From an uncultured Pseudomonadota bacterium (lineage in GTDB: Bacteria; Pseudomonadota; Alphaproteobacteria; RF32; CAG-239), in the NCBI GenBank assembly GCA_949295395.1, contig CASFLB010000026.1:1-15850 (forward strand): a stretch of 15,850 nt of DNA, read 5' to 3'. The translations under genes were made by a program, and so were the position numbers. The notes under the pieces were generated by a model. The model saw nothing but the letters and a program-made list of their open reading frames with translations. It did no database searches and was not told where the DNA came from. Below, in pieces: positions 14,242-15,850 of the stretch; position 1 is the first letter of the stretch; every line of letters begins with the position of its first letter.

Positions 14242-15495
14242 ATGAAACAATATCTAACGAACATAGGTCAAAAAATAGGGAAATGTCTTAGACATTTAGT
14301 CCCGATGGTTTTGCTTATAAGTTTGTTATGCGGAGCCGGAAAAGCCCAAGCCGATGAAATAAGTGCTTTAAGAATAGGTCAAGGCGTAGGATCGGTTCGC
14401 ATTGTTTTTGATGCCGATAGCAAATTTGAGTATAAAGCCTTTTTGCTGGGATCTCCATCGCGGTTGGTCATTGATACTTATGGCATAGATGTTAATCCGG
14501 ATATAGAGCATCAAATAACAAAAAACAATTTAATAAAATCAGGACGTATCGGTACCATAGAAAGCGATGGACGCCGTATAGTGTTTGATTTGGCGAAACC
14601 CTCCATTATCAAAAAAGCATTTATGCTTGCGCCGCAAAGCAATTTTGGATGGCGATTTGTTATAGATATTGAGCTTGTGTCACAAAGAGAGTTTAATTCA
14701 AAAATCGGCACAAGCCACGCTTACACCAGTCAAGATAATCCACAAAGCTATGCCGAAAGAAAGGCCAAAAAAAGTTCAGAAACGAAAGTAAGCGATGGTG
14801 GAAAAAAAGTGATTGTTCTTGATCCCGGACATGGCGGTAAAGATCCCGGTGCCATCGGATACTCCGGTATGTATGAAAAGAATATTACGCTATCAATGGG
14901 AAAAGAACTAAAAGCGATGTTGGATAAAACAGGAAAATATAAAGTATATCTAACTCGCAGTACCGATAAATTTATTCCCTTAAGAGATCGCGTAAAAATT
15001 GCCAGAAAATATAAGGCTGATTTGTTTATATCTCTTCACGCGGATAGTACCAAGAACCGAAGAGCCAAAGGCTTATCGGTTTATACATTGTCCGAAACAG
15101 CTTCAGATAAAGAAGCTGCAGCGCTGGCGGAAAGAGAAAATAAGGCCGATGTTATCGCGGGACTAAATTTAGTTGAACATTCAAAGGAGGTTTCAGATAT
15201 TTTGATAAACCTCGCCCAACGAGAAACCATGAATCGCTCATCAGAGTTTGCTACTTTCATGGTGCAAGAAATGAGAGATGAAGCAAAATTAGTTAATGAT
15301 ACACATCGTTTTGCCGGATTTGCGGTTTTGAAAGCACCGGATGTTCCATCCGTTTTGCTGGAAATGGGATACTTGTCAAATCGCGTTGAGGAAAGGCTGC
15401 TTAAACAGCAGAGTTATCGCAAAAAGTTAGCCGCAGCAACAACGAGAGCCATAAATCGCTATTTTGAAAATATGAAACATGCCTCATTATTCTAA
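14242..15495 (+). CDS. amiC: N-acetylmuramoyl-L-alanine amidase, AMIN + Amidase_3
   Basis: Periplasmic zinc amidase that cuts the peptide from MurNAc in peptidoglycan, chiefly at the division septum. The 417 residues comprise a signal peptide (cleavage probably after AQA, residue 37), an AMIN domain (about 40-147) that localises family members to the septal wall, a linker, and the Amidase_3 domain (about 188-408). Zinc and catalytic residues are His197 (DPGHGGKDPGA), Glu212 (MYEKNI), His266 (SLHAD) and Glu374 (LLEMGYLSN). The insert around 285-340 corresponds to the regulatory helix that blocks the active site in AmiB/AmiC-type enzymes until an EnvC/NlpD-like activator relieves it. The only good ribosome-binding site, AGGAGG (14219-14224), is 17 bases from the ATG, further than usual. 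It is divergent from rne. Confidence 0.95.
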   Translation: MKQYLTNIGQKIGKCLRHLVPMVLLISLLCGAGKAQADEISALRIGQGVGSVRIVFDADSKFEYKAFLLGSPSRLVIDTYGIDVNPDIEHQITKNNLIKSGRIGTIESDGRRIVFDLAKPSIIKKAFMLAPQSNFGWRFVIDIELVSQREFNSKIGTSHAYTSQDNPQSYAERKAKKSSETKVSDGGKKVIVLDPGHGGKDPGAIGYSGMYEKNITLSMGKELKAMLDKTGKYKVYLTRSTDKFIPLRDRVKIARKYKADLFISLHADSTKNRRAKGLSVYTLSETASDKEAAALAERENKADVIAGLNLVEHSKEVSDILINLAQRETMNRSSEFATFMVQEMRDEAKLVNDTHRFAGFAVLKAPDVPSVLLEMGYLSNRVEERLLKQQSYRKKLAAATTRAINRYFENMKHASLF

Positions 15496-15850
15496 AAAAT
15501 TCTTTGAAAAATACGCTGCCATTCACAGCAAAGATATCCGTGCAACAGGTGCCGAACCCGTGTTTCTGATGACATGGGCATACGCTGATCGCCCTGAAAT
15601 GACCAAGCAGTTGGCCGATGCCACACTTAAAGTCGCCAATGAGAACACAGCCATGGTCATTCCTGTCGGACTTGCCTTTGCCAATGCGCTCAAAGATCGG
15701 CCTGATTTGAAACTGACCGTTGCGGATAACCGTCACCCGACGGCGGCGGGTTCTTATCTTGAAGGGGCAGTGATCTATGCTGCGCTCACCAAATCCTCTC
15801 CGGAGGGCGCCAACTTCTTAGGAGGCTGCGAAAAACCGCTCGCACAAAAT
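15479..15850 (+). CDS. SGNH-hydrolase-like protein, C-terminal half only; truncated 5', open at the window edge
   Basis: An open frame of at least 124 codons runs off the right edge. After an AT-rich start (MPHYSKKFFEKYA) the reading becomes DIRATGAEPVFLMTWAYAD, then VIPVGLAFANALKDRPDL and VADNRHPTAAGSYLEGAVIY. The DNRHP segment fits the DxxH catalytic block V of SGNH/GDSL hydrolases. The N-terminal half with the nucleophile Ser block is absent, and a TGA at 15473-15475 closes the frame upstream. The ATG overlaps the end of amiC by 17 bases and has no Shine-Dalgarno. A hand count gives 172 G+C of 310 from 15541 on (about 55%) against 103 of 240 for 15181-15420 (about 43%). It is therefore a broken or chimeric gene rather than a normal one; it may be an assembly join. 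Confidence 0.6.
   Translation, partial: MPHYSKKFFEKYAAIHSKDIRATGAEPVFLMTWAYADRPEMTKQLADATLKVANENTAMVIPVGLAFANALKDRPDLKLTVADNRHPTAAGSYLEGAVIYAALTKSSPEGANFLGGCEKPLAQN

Noticed and set aside
13970..14242. 90-codon minus-strand ORF between rne and amiC
   Set aside because: Hydrophobic, Phe/Cys/His-rich translation of AT-rich intergenic DNA with no ribosome-binding site or family resemblance; it covers the likely promoters of both flanking genes.
15401..15736. 111-codon minus-strand ORF at the right edge
   Set aside because: Antisense to the end of amiC and to the SGNH-like reading, which has clear motifs; nothing recognisable in the minus-strand translation.

Overview
The window is an AT-rich (roughly 40% GC) chromosomal stretch that looks like an alphaproteobacterium. 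The clues are the partial XRE regulator with the FQQVQKYERG...NRIGASRL helix-turn-helix typical of that class, an RNase E whose S1 domain is split by a long acidic insert, the divergent amiC / rne-M48 arrangement, and a Panacea-like gene next to a DUF192 gene. The low GC would suit one of the AT-rich, gut-associated Rhodospirillales-like lineages, but that placement is inference. No tRNA, rRNA, CRISPR array, insertion sequence or prophage gene was seen.

Layout. Bases 2-307 hold the end of an XRE regulator (+), which converges on and overlaps a leftward three-gene operon (3693 down to 284): an OmpA-domain lipoprotein, recJ, and a DUF502 membrane protein. A divergent promoter region (about 3694-3859) then serves a rightward pair: a Panacea/SocA-like protein and a DUF192 lipoprotein, closed by an intrinsic terminator at 4988-5012. 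Next come gapA and pgk, separated by a large hairpin with a T tract and closed by a UUCG-loop terminator. A monocistronic gene for a 684-residue protein of unknown function (7622-9676) follows; it shares its stop bases with the convergent M48 protease gene. rne and the M48 gene form a leftward operon whose long leader (13758-14241) separates it from the rightward cell-wall amidase amiC. The last ~370 bases hold the C-terminal half of an SGNH-hydrolase-like protein with clearly higher GC.

How the genes work together. Most of the window is core metabolism and maintenance: two consecutive glycolytic steps (GapA, Pgk), RNA turnover (RNase E), single-strand DNA exonuclease activity (RecJ), and envelope upkeep (OmpA-type peptidoglycan tether, periplasmic M48 protease with TPRs, AmiC amidase for septal wall splitting, DUF502 and DUF192 proteins). 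No defence island or biosynthetic cluster is visible.

The least explained items are the 684-residue protein, which appears to be built from three degenerate beta-alpha modules, the Panacea-fold protein with no visible toxin, the gap-pgk intercistronic hairpin, the structured rne leader, and the abrupt compositional change at the right edge, which may be an assembly junction or an insertion boundary.
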